Counted from the stretch's first letter, positions 23,485 through 33,185 are shown. The stretch: DNA of 64,000 bases from JALCOL01 sp022649665 (GCA_030372335.1 JAUDCW010000001.1); one strand, 5' to 3'. A program made the numbers and translations. The notes: a model not told the origin generated them from the sequence alone.

Positions 23485-26202
23485 TTAGACGCGTCCCATT
23501 TTTCGTTGGACGAATTTGACGATCTCGACCACTGGAATGATCGCAAATGATGCCCCTAAAACGATTCCCCATTGGTAGAAGTCAAGATTTGAAACGCGGA
23601 ACAGCGTATTCAGACCCGGAACCAAGATCACGACAGCCAGCAAAGTGAATGAAGCTAAGATCGCCCAGTTGAAAGCTTTGTTCTTGAATGGTCCGACTTT
23701 AAAGAGTGATTGATGGACGGACTTCACATTGAAGGCATGGAACAGCTGCATCAAGCCTAACGTTGCAAAGCACATCGTCAGCGCATCTTGGTGCTGCAAA
23801 GTCAAAAGCTGGTTGGCTGTCATATTGGCTGTATTCGCCATCGTATGATCCGGCCACTGGATCGCTGACCAGTAAACGAAGAGCGTTGCGGCACCTTCGA
23901 CGATCCCTTGATAGATGATACTGCTCATCACACCACCGGAGAACAAATTCGATTTGCGCCCGCGCGGTTTGCGTTTCATCAAGCCTTTTTCGGCAGGTTC
24001 CATCCCAAGCGCGATCGCTGGGAATGTATCTGTTACCAAGTTGATCCAAAGCAGATGGATCGGCAGCAGCGTATCCCAGCCGAGCATCGTCGCGATAAAC
24101 ATCGTCAATACTTCACCCAAGTTGGCTGCCAGCAGATATTGAACGGCTTTTTGGATATTCGAGAAGACTTTGCGGCCTTCTTCGACAGCAACGATGATCG
24201 TGGCAAAGTTGTCATCGGCCAAGACCATATCGGAAGCACCTTTCGATACTTCTGTACCAGTGATCCCCATCCCGATCCCGATGTCGGCTTGTTTCAAAGA
24301 TGGAGCGTCGTTGACACCGTCACCGGTCATCGCAACGACTTTGCCGTCTTTTTGCCAAGCTTTGACGATCCGGACTTTGTGTTCCGGCGATACCCGCGCA
24401 TAGACCGAATATTGTTCGATATTTTTCGCAAGATCGGCATCGCTCATTTCATCCAATTGTGCGCCGGTAAGGACTGCCGCGTCATCGCCAGGAGTAATGA
24501 TCCCGAGTCGTCCGGCGATCGCTTCAGCGGTTTCCTGATGGTCGCCGGTGATCATGATCGGGCGGATCCCAGCTTCACGCGCGGTCCGAACTGCTTCAGC
24601 AGCTTCTTTCCGTTCCGGATCGATCATGCCGACAAGACCTGCAAAAACGAGATCATGTTCGATCGTCGCGGAGTCAAGCGTTGCTGGAACTTCATCGATC
24701 ACTTTGTACGCCATTGCCAAAACACGCAATGCTTGTTTGGCAAGATTTGAATTGGTCGTCAAAATCTGTTCTTTTTCTTTGTCGGTCATCGGCACGACTT
24801 TGCCGTCCAGCTGAACTTTCGAGCAGCGGTTCAATAATTGGTCAGGCGCACCTTTGACTGCTACAAAGACTTTATCGCCGTCGCGGTGGAGCGTCGACAT
24901 CAATTTTCTTTCGGAATCAAACGGCACTTCCGCGATCCGCGGTTCTTTTTCAAGCTGCGCTTTCACGTTGTAAGAGTGATCCATCCCGTATTGGACAAGG
25001 GCGGTTTCCGTCGGGTCGCCGATCAATTTGCCTTCCGGATCGACTTTTGTATCATTACAGAAGTTCATGACGCGAACGGTTTCGCCGTCAGGAACGATCT
25101 CGCTTTTCGCATCATACATTTGGTTGTTCGCATAAAGCTTTTCAACAGTCATTTGATTCAGCGTCAATGTCCCGGTTTTATCAGAACAAATGATGTCTGT
25201 GCTGCCGAGCGTTTCAACGGCCGGCAGCTTGCGGATGATCGCTTTGCGCTTGGCCATCACTTGCGTACCTAATGCCAAAATGATCGTCACGATCGCCGGC
25301 AAGCCTTCTGGAATCGCGGCAACTGCCAAAGATACCGAAACCAAAAGCATTTCGATGATCGGCGTATCGTTCATAAAGATCCCGACAAAGAACATGATCG
25401 CCGCAATGATCAAGATCGCGATCGTCAAGAATTTTCCAAGTTGGTTCAAGTTGGTTTTGAGCGGAGTTTCCGTTTCATCAGCCTGGTTCAGCATCCCGGC
25501 GATCTTGCCGACTTCCGTATGCATCCCGGTGCCGACAACGATCCCTTTCCCGCGGCCGTATGTGACGTTCGAGTTCGAAAACGCCATATTCGCGCGGTCG
25601 CCGATCCCGACTTCTTTTTCAGGAATGACTGCTGTATCTTTTTCAGATGGAACGGATTCACCGGTCAGCGCGGCTTCTTCGATCTTAAGTGAAGCAGAGT
25701 CGGTCAGCCGCAAATCCGCCGGCACGACGTCACCTGCTTCAAGGAGCACGATGTCCCCCGGAACAAGATCCGTACTGCTGATCGTTTGCGTGTGGCCGCC
25801 GCGGATCACGTTCGCGTTCGGGGTCGCCATTTTCTTCAGCGACTCGATCGCTTCTTCGGCTTTGTTTTCTTGGATGACCCCCATGATCGCATTGATGAAG
25901 ACAACGACTAAAATGATAATAGCATCAACAAAATCTTCACCACCGGTCGCGATCACCGAAATGATCGCCGCTGCGATCAGGACAATGATCATAAAATCTT
26001 TGAACTGCTCGAAGAATTTCTGCAGGGTCGATTTCTTTTTCCCTTCTTCCAGCGCGTTCGGTCCATATTCGCTCAAGCGTTTTTGCGCTTCGCTCGCACT
26101 CAGCCCGTCCTCAGAAGTGTTGAATTCTTTCAGCACTTCATCTTCCGTTTGATTATAAAACGGTGCAACGAGCTGTTCCTTTCTCTTTTCTTCTTCTGAC
26201 AC
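23485..26202 (-). CDS. P-type cation-transporting ATPase, probable Mn2+/Ca2+ exporter
   Basis: The 905-aa protein has the P2-type layout: N-terminal cation ATPase domain (1-65), TGES actuator loop (180-183), PEGL in membrane segment 4 (298-301), phosphorylation site D341 in DKTGTLT, hinge GDGVND, and NLVTD in segment 6 that supplies Ca2+/Mn2+ ligands. It resembles PMR1/LMCA1 pumps. The GTG start at 26202 follows AAGGGGG by about nine bases; an in-frame ATG lies inside the riboswitch and is rejected. The yybP-ykoY riboswitch upstream points to Mn2+ efflux, as for YoaB of Lactococcus. Confidence 0.95.
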   Translation of the reverse strand: MSEEEKRKEQLVAPFYNQTEDEVLKEFNTSEDGLSASEAQKRLSEYGPNALEEGKKKSTLQKFFEQFKDFMIIVLIAAAIISVIATGGEDFVDAIIILVVVFINAIMGVIQENKAEEAIESLKKMATPNANVIRGGHTQTISSTDLVPGDIVLLEAGDVVPADLRLTDSASLKIEEAALTGESVPSEKDTAVIPEKEVGIGDRANMAFSNSNVTYGRGKGIVVGTGMHTEVGKIAGMLNQADETETPLKTNLNQLGKFLTIAILIIAAIMFFVGIFMNDTPIIEMLLVSVSLAVAAIPEGLPAIVTIILALGTQVMAKRKAIIRKLPAVETLGSTDIICSDKTGTLTLNQMTVEKLYANNQMYDAKSEIVPDGETVRVMNFCNDTKVDPEGKLIGDPTETALVQYGMDHSYNVKAQLEKEPRIAEVPFDSERKLMSTLHRDGDKVFVAVKGAPDQLLNRCSKVQLDGKVVPMTDKEKEQILTTNSNLAKQALRVLAMAYKVIDEVPATLDSATIEHDLVFAGLVGMIDPERKEAAEAVRTAREAGIRPIMITGDHQETAEAIAGRLGIITPGDDAAVLTGAQLDEMSDADLAKNIEQYSVYARVSPEHKVRIVKAWQKDGKVVAMTGDGVNDAPSLKQADIGIGMGITGTEVSKGASDMVLADDNFATIIVAVEEGRKVFSNIQKAVQYLLAANLGEVLTMFIATMLGWDTLLPIHLLWINLVTDTFPAIALGMEPAEKGLMKRKPRGRKSNLFSGGVMSSIIYQGIVEGAATLFVYWSAIQWPDHTMANTANMTANQLLTLQHQDALTMCFATLGLMQLFHAFNVKSVHQSLFKVGPFKNKAFNWAILASFTLLAVVILVPGLNTLFRVSNLDFYQWGIVLGASFAIIPVVEIVKFVQRKMGRV

Positions 26203-26236
26203 TAATAAAAACCCCCTTGTAATTTTTGAGAGTAAC

Positions 26237-26359
26237 AAAAAAGTGAGTCTTGTGTATGTAGCCACATACATAAGTCTCACCGTTTAAGACAACACCAGAA
26301 ATGTCTTCATTTCTTGCTGGTGATGTTGCCGCGGACTTGCCGCCAGTTACTCCCTTATG
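26237..26359 (-). promoter_or_regulatory. yybP-ykoY (Mn2+) riboswitch with overlapping terminator
   Basis: On the minus strand the aptamer runs from CATAAGGGAGTAAC (26346-26359) to GGTGAGACTTATG (26269-26281), whose ends pair as CATAAG/CTTATG. It has the conserved GGGAGTA and TGAGAC boxes of this class. The 3' aptamer strand also forms a 16-bp hairpin with 26243-26258, followed by six T residues (a terminator). The two folds exclude each other, so Mn2+-bound aptamer should prevent termination and switch on the exporter gene. Confidence 0.93.
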
Positions 26360-26375
26360 AAATCTTCACTTTTTC

Positions 26376-26404
26376 ATTATATTGATTCCCTATTGAAATA
26401 GCAA
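26376..26404 (-). promoter_or_regulatory. Promoter of the riboswitch-ATPase transcript
   Basis: A -35 TTGCTA (26399-26404) and a consensus -10 TATAAT (26376-26381) are separated by 17 bp on the minus strand, a few bases before the aptamer. Confidence 0.8.
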
Positions 26405-26429
26405 GAATTTTCAACAAGGAAAACACGCG

Positions 26430-27179
26430 TTAACGCCGCGGATCCGCCTGCCAGAAATCCAGCGTTGTTCCTTGTTCCATGCCCAAAATAAACTTCTGGC
26501 GAATATCGGGATATTCGGCACTTAAGCGCGTGACGAGCCTTTTCGTCCGCTCGCGCTCTGTCTTTTTATCTGCCGGACACGGATTGAACAAAACCGGCAG
26601 CTCCTCACGCTGAGCGAAGCGGATGATCTCGCGTTCTTCCACGTAGATCATCGGACGGATCAAATCGATCCCCGTTTTCGTCAAGTGGCTGAACGGCTCG
26701 AAACTCTTCATGCGCCCGTGCAGCAGTAGATTCATGAAATATGTTTCGATCGCGTCATCCAGATGGTGGCCGAGCGCGACTTTTCCGCAGCCCAGCTCAA
26801 CGGCCCGCCGGTACAAGATCCCGCGCCGCAGTTTTGCGCAGAGCGAACAAGGCGATTTTTCGCGGCGCACGTCAAAGACGATCGGTGCGATCCGGGTCGG
26901 AACGATGTCGAGAGTATAACCGAGGGCAGCGGTATAATTTTCAAGCGGCGTCAGATCGATATCCATGCCCATATCAAGCGCGACCGGCTGCAGCTCAAAA
27001 TCATACCCCAGGCGGTTTTGCCGGCGGATCAAGTCCAGAAAAGTCAAGAGGCTGGTCGAGTCTTTGCCGCCGCTCATACCGACCGCGACTTTGTCACCCG
27101 GTCGGATCATGCGATAGTTCATGATCGCGTGTCGGATCGGATTATAAAAATCAGCATTATCTTTCTTCTTAAATGTCAT
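26430..27179 (-). CDS. TtcA-like tRNA 2-thiolation / PP-loop ATPase
   Basis: The protein has the PP-loop SGGKDS at 36-41 and the CxxC pair C111/C114 (SPCSLC) of the TtcA family, which thiolate cytidine 32 of tRNA or related targets through an iron-sulfur cluster. The 249-aa length is a little below the E. coli enzyme, as in the Firmicute group. The ATG at 27179 overlaps the stop of the upstream LTA-synthase-like gene by 4 nt, so the two are coupled. Confidence 0.88.
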   Translation of the reverse strand: MTFKKKDNADFYNPIRHAIMNYRMIRPGDKVAVGMSGGKDSTSLLTFLDLIRRQNRLGYDFELQPVALDMGMDIDLTPLENYTAALGYTLDIVPTRIAPIVFDVRREKSPCSLCAKLRRGILYRRAVELGCGKVALGHHLDDAIETYFMNLLLHGRMKSFEPFSHLTKTGIDLIRPMIYVEEREIIRFAQREELPVLFNPCPADKKTERERTKRLVTRLSAEYPDIRQKFILGMEQGTTLDFWQADPRR

Positions 27180-29011
27180 TTCGCTTCTCCGTCAAAAAAA
27201 TCGGTCTGGATCGTATATTGTTTGCCAGCAGAGACGTCGTATTGGATCATGCAATATTCTTCGTAGATCGCTTCCGCGTTTTTGGAAAGCTTCATTTCTT
27301 TTTCCCACTGACCATTTTCATAATAAAGCTGCTTTTCAAATGCCGGCAGCTCGGCATGAAGATCCATCAGCAGCTGATAGAAGCCGCTCAAAGGAAGTCC
27401 GCTTTGCTTGAACAATTCCGGGGCAAAATAGACTGGACTGAGCACGGCTTCGTGATCCGCCGCGGCAGATAACTTACCTGCGGAATCATACATCAAAAAC
27501 GGCGTCAGGTGAAGCGTATGGAGCGAATTTTCTTTTTGAATCGCGGCCGAATAGATCCCCGGCAAATGGTCGCCCCAAAATACGACGAGCGTCCGCCGCT
27601 TGACGCTTGATAACCCGCTGATGAAGTCTTTCAGCGCCGTACTGGCATTGGCGACATCCTGCGCATAATTTTCCAGCGAATTTTTCCCGCTGCCGTCGAC
27701 CGGATAATCATGGGTATCGTATTTTCCTTCATAAGGCATATGAGTCTGCATCGTCACTAAGTGCATAAACTGCGGCGCGTCCGCATTCTTCAATTTTTTT
27801 TGGATCGCGGCATAGGCGGCTTTATCGGGAATAAAGGGATTGTTTTCTAAATAGACTGGATGTTTGAAATGCTCTTCATCCCAAAACTGATCAAAGCCAA
27901 ATACTTGGTAAACGTCTTTGCGTTTGTACATCGATGTATTGTAGGGATGGATCGCGGTTGCGTCGTACCCTTGCTGCTTCAAGAGCTCAACGATCGAAGG
28001 AAAAGATTTTTTTTTCGGCACCAGCATCGTATATGGGGTCGTCAGCTGCGCGTTATACGGCTCCATCGAAAAACCCGTCAGTGCTTCAAACTCGATATTG
28101 GCTGTTCCGCCGCCGTAATTTTGCGAAAGCATTTGGCCGCTGTAAGTCTTGTCAGCGATCATTCGGTAATCCGCCAGCGGATCGCCTTCGACCGTGATCC
28201 CCTGCAAGGCTTTCATATCTGAAAAGCTTTCGGACATCACAAAGATGATGTTCGGCGCTTCCGACGCTTGCAAGCTCGCTTTTTGAGCTTCTTTTTGATA
28301 CTTCGCGGTGATTTTTTCGACAGCCGCTTGTGAGTACCCCACCGGCTCTTTCATCGGCTCCACATTCAGATTATATAAAAATCCCGCAACAAAGCCGACA
28401 TTGTAATAGTTCATCTGCTGGCTGTAGGGGATCCAGAGCGCCGACTCGTCGTATGCCTTATGCAGCAGGTTTCCTTTTTGATTGAAATGATAAATATAAC
28501 CTAACGCCGCGGTCGTGACTGCTAAAAGAGCCAACCGAACCAATTGCCGCTTTCGGCTCAAAAAGAAGCTTTGGTAAACGCTCCATAAGAGAAAAATCGC
28601 GAACAAGGCCAGCATGGCTAAATAGAGCAAAAACATCATTGGTCCCAAGATCTCTTTAAACAGTTCAAACGAAAAGATCATTTTCAGATCATCCGGATAA
28701 AGCGGTTCTTGCCGATATTTCATTTTCAAGTAGGTCGCGATCCCGAGCCCGAGGATCCCGATCGTATAGAGCACAAAGCTGCGCCAGAAAGAAGCGGTGA
28801 CCGCCAAAATAAAAAGAGCCGCGACCGCCAATACCAGACAGCTCAAGAAAAATTTGGCTGTATGCCAAGAAAAAGCAAAATGAAGTGCTAATGATAGCGA
28901 ACGATCATTTTGGCACCACTGCAAAAACAAGTTGGAGAGAACGATCCAGAGAACAAAAAAGATGCCTTTCGCGATCCCCTTAAATCGTGAAAGCTTTCGA
29001 ATAATTTTCAA
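27176..29011 (-). CDS. LTA synthase family sulfatase-like membrane protein
   Basis: It has five N-terminal membrane segments (about residues 15-170) and an extracellular sulfatase domain. The metal and catalytic residues match LtaS-type phosphoglycerol transferases: E261 in MSESFSD, the nucleophile T303 in GGGTANIEFEALTG, a histidine in MQTHMPY, and the D-H pair in VVFWGDHLPG. Such enzymes polymerise glycerol phosphate on lipoteichoic acid or modify related polymers. The 611-aa length fits. Whether it is the main synthase or a primase/accessory paralogue cannot be told here. Confidence 0.9.
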   Translation of the reverse strand: MKIIRKLSRFKGIAKGIFFVLWIVLSNLFLQWCQNDRSLSLALHFAFSWHTAKFFLSCLVLAVAALFILAVTASFWRSFVLYTIGILGLGIATYLKMKYRQEPLYPDDLKMIFSFELFKEILGPMMFLLYLAMLALFAIFLLWSVYQSFFLSRKRQLVRLALLAVTTAALGYIYHFNQKGNLLHKAYDESALWIPYSQQMNYYNVGFVAGFLYNLNVEPMKEPVGYSQAAVEKITAKYQKEAQKASLQASEAPNIIFVMSESFSDMKALQGITVEGDPLADYRMIADKTYSGQMLSQNYGGGTANIEFEALTGFSMEPYNAQLTTPYTMLVPKKKSFPSIVELLKQQGYDATAIHPYNTSMYKRKDVYQVFGFDQFWDEEHFKHPVYLENNPFIPDKAAYAAIQKKLKNADAPQFMHLVTMQTHMPYEGKYDTHDYPVDGSGKNSLENYAQDVANASTALKDFISGLSSVKRRTLVVFWGDHLPGIYSAAIQKENSLHTLHLTPFLMYDSAGKLSAAADHEAVLSPVYFAPELFKQSGLPLSGFYQLLMDLHAELPAFEKQLYYENGQWEKEMKLSKNAEAIYEEYCMIQYDVSAGKQYTIQTDFFDGEAK

Positions 29012-29052
29012 ATGATTTCTCTCCTTTTTTCTACTGCGTCTATCTTATCAAC

Positions 29053-29090
29053 GAAAAAAAGCCCTGTCTATAAGACACAGGACTTTTTAC
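29053..29090 (-). terminator. Terminator of the pncB-nadE operon
   Basis: A stem of GTCCTGT with its near-perfect complement ACAGGGC, followed on the minus strand by a run of T, lies just after nadE. Confidence 0.75.
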
Positions 29091-29097
29091 AAAAAAA

Positions 29098-29925
29098 TCA
29101 TTTCCAAAAATCATCAAAGACTGTGATCGGCAAATGGCGCTTGTGCTGCGTCTTTTGATACCAATTTTCGATCGTTTGACGGGCTTGTTCAGAAACTTCT
29201 TTGCCTTCCAAATAATCATCGATCTCGTCATAGGTCACGCCAAGCGCCGCTTCATCTGAAATCATCGGCCGCTCTTCTTCCAGATCGGCTGTCGGGATCT
29301 TTTCGTACAAAGCTTGCGGCGCGCCGAGCGCGGCGAGGAGCTGGCGCCCTTGGCGTTTGTCTAAGCGGTAAAGCGGCAGCAAGTCGCTGGCGCCGTCACC
29401 AAATTTCGTAAAGAAGCCGGTGATGTTTTCTGCCGCGTGGTCTGTCCCGATCACTGCCCCCTGATAGGCACCGGCGATCGCATATTGCGCGACCATTCGA
29501 GCACGCGCTTTGATATTTCCTTTATTGAAATCAGTCACGGGAACGCCCGCTTTTTCAAGTGCAGCTGTCATGCCGTCAACACCGGCTTTGACATTGACAG
29601 CGAGTGCATGGTCTGGTGTGATGAATTTCAGTGCCAGCTGCGCGTCTGCTTCATCGACTTGAACACCGTACGGCAGACGAACTGCATAAAATTCCGCTGC
29701 AACACCTTCTTGACGCAGCTCTTCACACGCGATCTGCGCTAAACGGCCGGCCAGTGTTGAATCCTGGCCGCCGCTGATCCCGAGGACATAGCTTTTCAAA
29801 AAGGAGTTCTTCTTCAAGTAAGCTTTCAAAAAATCGACGCTTTGACGGATCTCTTTTTCGGGATCGATCACCGGTTTCACGCCTAATTCCGCGATGATCT
29901 TCTTTTGCAATGTGTCCACTGGCAT
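29098..29925 (-). CDS. nadE: NH3-dependent NAD+ synthetase
   Basis: It amidates nicotinate adenine dinucleotide to NAD+ using ATP and ammonia. The 275-aa length matches the single-domain NadE without a glutaminase. The PP-loop is GISGGQDS near residue 50, and GTDHAAENITGFFTKFGDG is the family signature region. It overlaps pncB by 1 nt, giving a two-gene nicotinate salvage unit. Confidence 0.97.
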   Translation of the reverse strand: MPVDTLQKKIIAELGVKPVIDPEKEIRQSVDFLKAYLKKNSFLKSYVLGISGGQDSTLAGRLAQIACEELRQEGVAAEFYAVRLPYGVQVDEADAQLALKFITPDHALAVNVKAGVDGMTAALEKAGVPVTDFNKGNIKARARMVAQYAIAGAYQGAVIGTDHAAENITGFFTKFGDGASDLLPLYRLDKRQGRQLLAALGAPQALYEKIPTADLEEERPMISDEAALGVTYDEIDDYLEGKEVSEQARQTIENWYQKTQHKRHLPITVFDDFWK

Positions 29926-31403
29926 TACTCCTTATTCGCTTTTTCTGCTTCTTTCATCGCGGCAACTTTCTCATGGACTTTCTTCATGATGCGCATCTTG
30001 TGGTCCCATGCGCGCTGCGAAAGATCGACCGGATATTCTTGCGGATTCAGATCGCGTTTATATTCATCCCACAACAGGTTCTTGTTTTCTTCCGCCCAAG
30101 CCTTGATGTCTTGAAGAGAAGGGTTTTTATAGACATTTTCGCCTTCGACAAAAATATCGCGCAGAACTGGCCGTGCATCGAAATCAGTCACCGTTTTTTG
30201 GATATACGTATGCGTCGGATGGAACATGTGGATGCTTTTGTTTTTGCGCGGATCTTCATCCCAAAGGGTCACATAGTCGCCTTGCGACTTGCCGTCGCGG
30301 CGGCGTGTGATCCGCCAGATCTGCTTTTTGCCGGGTGTTGAAACTTTTTCCGCATTGCTGGAAAGCTTGATCGTGTCATGCATCTTGCCGTGCTCATCTT
30401 CGATCGAAACTAATTTATACACTGCACCAAGCGCCGGCTGATCAAACGCGGTGATCAGTTTCGTTCCAACGCCCCAGACATCGATCTTCGCTTTTTGCAT
30501 TTTCAAGTTCAGGATCGTCGACTCATCCAAATCATTTGAAGCGTAGATCTTCGCATTCGGATATCCGGCTGCGTCCAGTTCTTCGCGGACACGTTTAGAA
30601 ATATATGCCATGTCGCCGCTGTCGATCCGGACACCTTGGAAGTTGATCTTGTCGCCCATCTCGCGAGCGACACGGATCGCTGCCGGCACACCGGAATAAA
30701 GCGTGTCGTACGTATCGACCAAGAAAACACAGTCGCGGTGCGTTTTTGCATAGGCCATAAAGCCTTCGTAGTCGTCGCCGTACGATTGGATCAACGAATG
30801 TGCGTGCGTTCCGCTGCACGGGATCCCAAAGATCTTAGCAGCTCTGACATTGCTGGTGGCGTCCGCACCGCCGATATACGCCGCGCGCGTCCCCCAGATC
30901 GCCGCATCGAGCTCTTGCGCGCGCCGGCTGCCGAATTCAAGCAGCGGGTCGCTGCCGATCACCGATTTGATGCGGGCCGCTTTCGTCGCGATCAGCGTTT
31001 GGAAATTGACGATGTTCAAAAGCGCCGTTTCGATCAGTTGACATTGTGCAAGCGGTCCTTCAACTTGCACGATCGGTTCATTGTTGAAAACCAGGTCCCC
31101 CTCGACTGCCGAACGAATGCTGCAAGTAAATTCCATATCCATCAAATAGGTCAAAAAATCATCCGCATAGCCGAGCGATTTCAAATAATCAAGATCGGTA
31201 TCGGAAAATTTCAAATGATTCAAATAATCGACGAGGCGTTCCAAGCCGCCAAAAATCGCATAACCGTTGCCGAATGGCATTTTGCGGAAATAGCACTCGA
31301 ACACCGCATTCAAATTGTGCCGTCCGGTGCGCCAATAAGTTTCCATCATATTGATTTCGTATAAATCCGTGTGAAGCGTTAAGCTGTCGTCTGGATATAA
31401 CAT
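29925..31403 (-). CDS. pncB: Nicotinate phosphoribosyltransferase
   Basis: It converts nicotinate and PRPP to nicotinate mononucleotide, the entry step of the Preiss-Handler salvage route. The 492-aa protein is of the longer Gram-positive type; visible family motifs are TDLYEINMMETYWRTGRHN near the N terminus and EFGSRRAQELDAAIWG in the middle. It is followed by nadE with a 1-nt overlap. No adenylyltransferase (nadD) is in view. The window also holds a NUDIX gene start at the right end, but a link with NAD metabolism is not shown. Confidence 0.97.
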   Translation of the reverse strand: MLYPDDSLTLHTDLYEINMMETYWRTGRHNLNAVFECYFRKMPFGNGYAIFGGLERLVDYLNHLKFSDTDLDYLKSLGYADDFLTYLMDMEFTCSIRSAVEGDLVFNNEPIVQVEGPLAQCQLIETALLNIVNFQTLIATKAARIKSVIGSDPLLEFGSRRAQELDAAIWGTRAAYIGGADATSNVRAAKIFGIPCSGTHAHSLIQSYGDDYEGFMAYAKTHRDCVFLVDTYDTLYSGVPAAIRVAREMGDKINFQGVRIDSGDMAYISKRVREELDAAGYPNAKIYASNDLDESTILNLKMQKAKIDVWGVGTKLITAFDQPALGAVYKLVSIEDEHGKMHDTIKLSSNAEKVSTPGKKQIWRITRRRDGKSQGDYVTLWDEDPRKNKSIHMFHPTHTYIQKTVTDFDARPVLRDIFVEGENVYKNPSLQDIKAWAEENKNLLWDEYKRDLNPQEYPVDLSQRAWDHKMRIMKKVHEKVAAMKEAEKANKE

Positions 31404-31473
31404 GTCGAACTCCTCCTAATTGCTTTTAGGTGTATTTTACCACTAAGCCGAACGATTTTGGGCTGCAACCCCT

Positions 31474-32229
31474 TTACTTCGGTTTCGGCGGCTTGCTTTT
31501 CGGATCAAAATCATTTTGTTTGCGTTCCGCGTCCAGCAGTTCTTTTTGACTTTGCGCCACCGCTTCCGGCGAAATCGGCAATTCTTTCAGCTGTGCCAAG
31601 AGTTCGATCTGGAGCTGCTGAAGCGCAATGATATGCTCCCACTTCGTCGACATCAAATAGTCGATCTTCTCATGCAGCAGGCTGATCTCGACTTCAGACT
31701 TCAAGTTGGTCTGGTAATCATTTTCAGCCTCCATCCGGTCGCGCATCGCTTGACGATTTTGGCTCATCATAATGATCGGCGCTTGGAGTGCGGCCAAACA
31801 CGACAAGGCTAAATTGAGCAGGATGAACGGATATTTATCGAATGGATGGAAAAAGATACCCGTCACATTCAAAAACATCCATGCCACCAGAAAAACTAAA
31901 AATAAAATGATAAACGGCCAGCTGCCGGCGTATTTCGCCAAGTGATCCGCCATTTTTTCGCCAAAAGTAGAGCGCTGCGCCATTTCTTTGTTGAGATTTT
32001 TTGCGCTTTTCCGCTCTTTTTCGACTTTTACTCGATATTCAGCATTGAATTCATCGGTACTCTTCAACTCTTTGCTCAACAGATGGTTGATATACATAAA
32101 ACGGAAATTGAGCAGCTCCGCATAGGTGATCCGGTCAGCCGCTGAGCGCCGGTTATTCTTTTTTAAAATAAATTTCTGCAGATCCGGATCCAGACTTTTC
32201 AATTCGATCATGTCATTCAAATCGACCAT
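31474..32229 (-). CDS. DUF1003 family membrane protein
   Basis: The 251-aa protein has an extended charged N-terminal region, two membrane segments near the middle (WPFIILFLVFLVAWMFL and the following hydrophobic stretch), and the DUF1003 signature with LAKYAGSWPF and MMSQNRQAMRDRMEAENDYQ. The function of the family is unknown. The ATG at 32229 has GGGGTGGAAG upstream. A cre-like palindrome overlaps its putative promoter. Confidence 0.88.
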   Translation of the reverse strand: MVDLNDMIELKSLDPDLQKFILKKNNRRSAADRITYAELLNFRFMYINHLLSKELKSTDEFNAEYRVKVEKERKSAKNLNKEMAQRSTFGEKMADHLAKYAGSWPFIILFLVFLVAWMFLNVTGIFFHPFDKYPFILLNLALSCLAALQAPIIMMSQNRQAMRDRMEAENDYQTNLKSEVEISLLHEKIDYLMSTKWEHIIALQQLQIELLAQLKELPISPEAVAQSQKELLDAERKQNDFDPKSKPPKPK

Positions 32230-32264
32230 TGCTTCCACCCCAATTATATTTTTCACTTTTGTCT

Positions 32265-32302
32265 ATTATACGGACTATCCCGCAAAAATGGAAACGTTTC
32301 AA
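32265..32302 (-). promoter_or_regulatory. Promoter with cre-like site of the DUF1003 gene
   Basis: On the minus strand a -10 TATAAT (32265-32270) lies 17 bp from TTCCAT (32288-32293). A cre-like palindrome TTGAAACGTTTCCA spans 32289-32302 and would overlap the -35 box, which fits repression by CcpA. It misses the consensus at one position, so it is tentative. Confidence 0.4.
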
Positions 32303-32324
32303 TTTTACGCCACTATTTGCTGCT

Positions 32325-33185
32325 TTATTTCTTCACGCTTCGCAGCATTTTCCAGGCCAGCAAAATAAACAGCAGATAGACAATGACTGAAATGAGCGAG
32401 GCTTCGATCCCGAAATCGCCGCCGGTAAGCAGAAAGCTTTCGGCTTTCAAAATGAAATTAAAAATCGTATTGCCGATCGCAACAGGGCCGATATGGATCA
32501 GGCTCCCACCGATCACGACATTCCACAATCCGTGAACAAGCGCGCTGCTCCAGATCGAGCCGCTTTCCAGCGTGATCAGCGAAAATAAAATTCCGACGAC
32601 CGTTCCCGCGATCAAAAGCTGGATGATGCTGCCAAGATCCAAGTCATTGCCGATGATATGGAGCGCTCCAAAAATCACAGACGGAACAACGACTGCGACC
32701 GACCGATTGAAGCGTTCGCTGAAACTGGTCATGATCACACCGCGGAAAACCGCTTCTTCAACAAATCCACCAGCCATTCCAAATATAAAAACATCTGCCG
32801 TAAGCAGTTCCCAGAACTTCCCTGTTGTCAGCACATTCATTTGCCATTTTCCGCCAATGCCCATCGCTATCAAGAGCACGAAAAGCGGCATTGCGATCGC
32901 GGTAAAAAGCCAGAACTTTTTGATCCAAAACCTGTCCAGACCGACTGCTTTCAGCGGCTGTTTCAATACTCTGCGGCAAACAACGCTGATCCCCAAATAA
33001 GTAAACCCGACATAAAAAATCCCGATCAGCACATTGCCGACTGCTTGCGGCAGGCCGATTTTTACTAACAGATCACCTAATAAAAAAGCGAGCCCTTGCG
33101 AAACCGCCAACATAGCGATCGCAAGTAAAACCATCAAGACAAAGTGCAGTGTCGTGACTTCTCTCTTTGTCGAAATTTTTTTCAT
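32325..33185 (-). CDS. CPBP family intramembrane metalloprotease
   Basis: The 286-aa protein has about eight hydrophobic segments and the CPBP (Abi) signature EEAVFRG followed by a later histidine pair region (GALHIIGND). In bacteria such proteases are linked to bacteriocin immunity and processing; in lactic acid bacteria they often protect against self-made bacteriocins. No bacteriocin gene is visible here. The ATG at 33185 has GAGGAG eleven bases upstream, and its leader contains a probable attenuator. Confidence 0.9.
   Translation of the reverse strand: MKKISTKREVTTLHFVLMVLLAIAMLAVSQGLAFLLGDLLVKIGLPQAVGNVLIGIFYVGFTYLGISVVCRRVLKQPLKAVGLDRFWIKKFWLFTAIAMPLFVLLIAMGIGGKWQMNVLTTGKFWELLTADVFIFGMAGGFVEEAVFRGVIMTSFSERFNRSVAVVVPSVIFGALHIIGNDLDLGSIIQLLIAGTVVGILFSLITLESGSIWSSALVHGLWNVVIGGSLIHIGPVAIGNTIFNFILKAESFLLTGGDFGIEASLISVIVYLLFILLAWKMLRSVKK

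Noticed and set aside
25190..26152. Long open frame of 320 codons on the plus strand inside the P-type ATPase gene
   Set aside because: It is antisense to a well-supported ATPase, has serine/threonine-rich low-complexity translation typical of reverse-strand shadows, and lacks a ribosome site.
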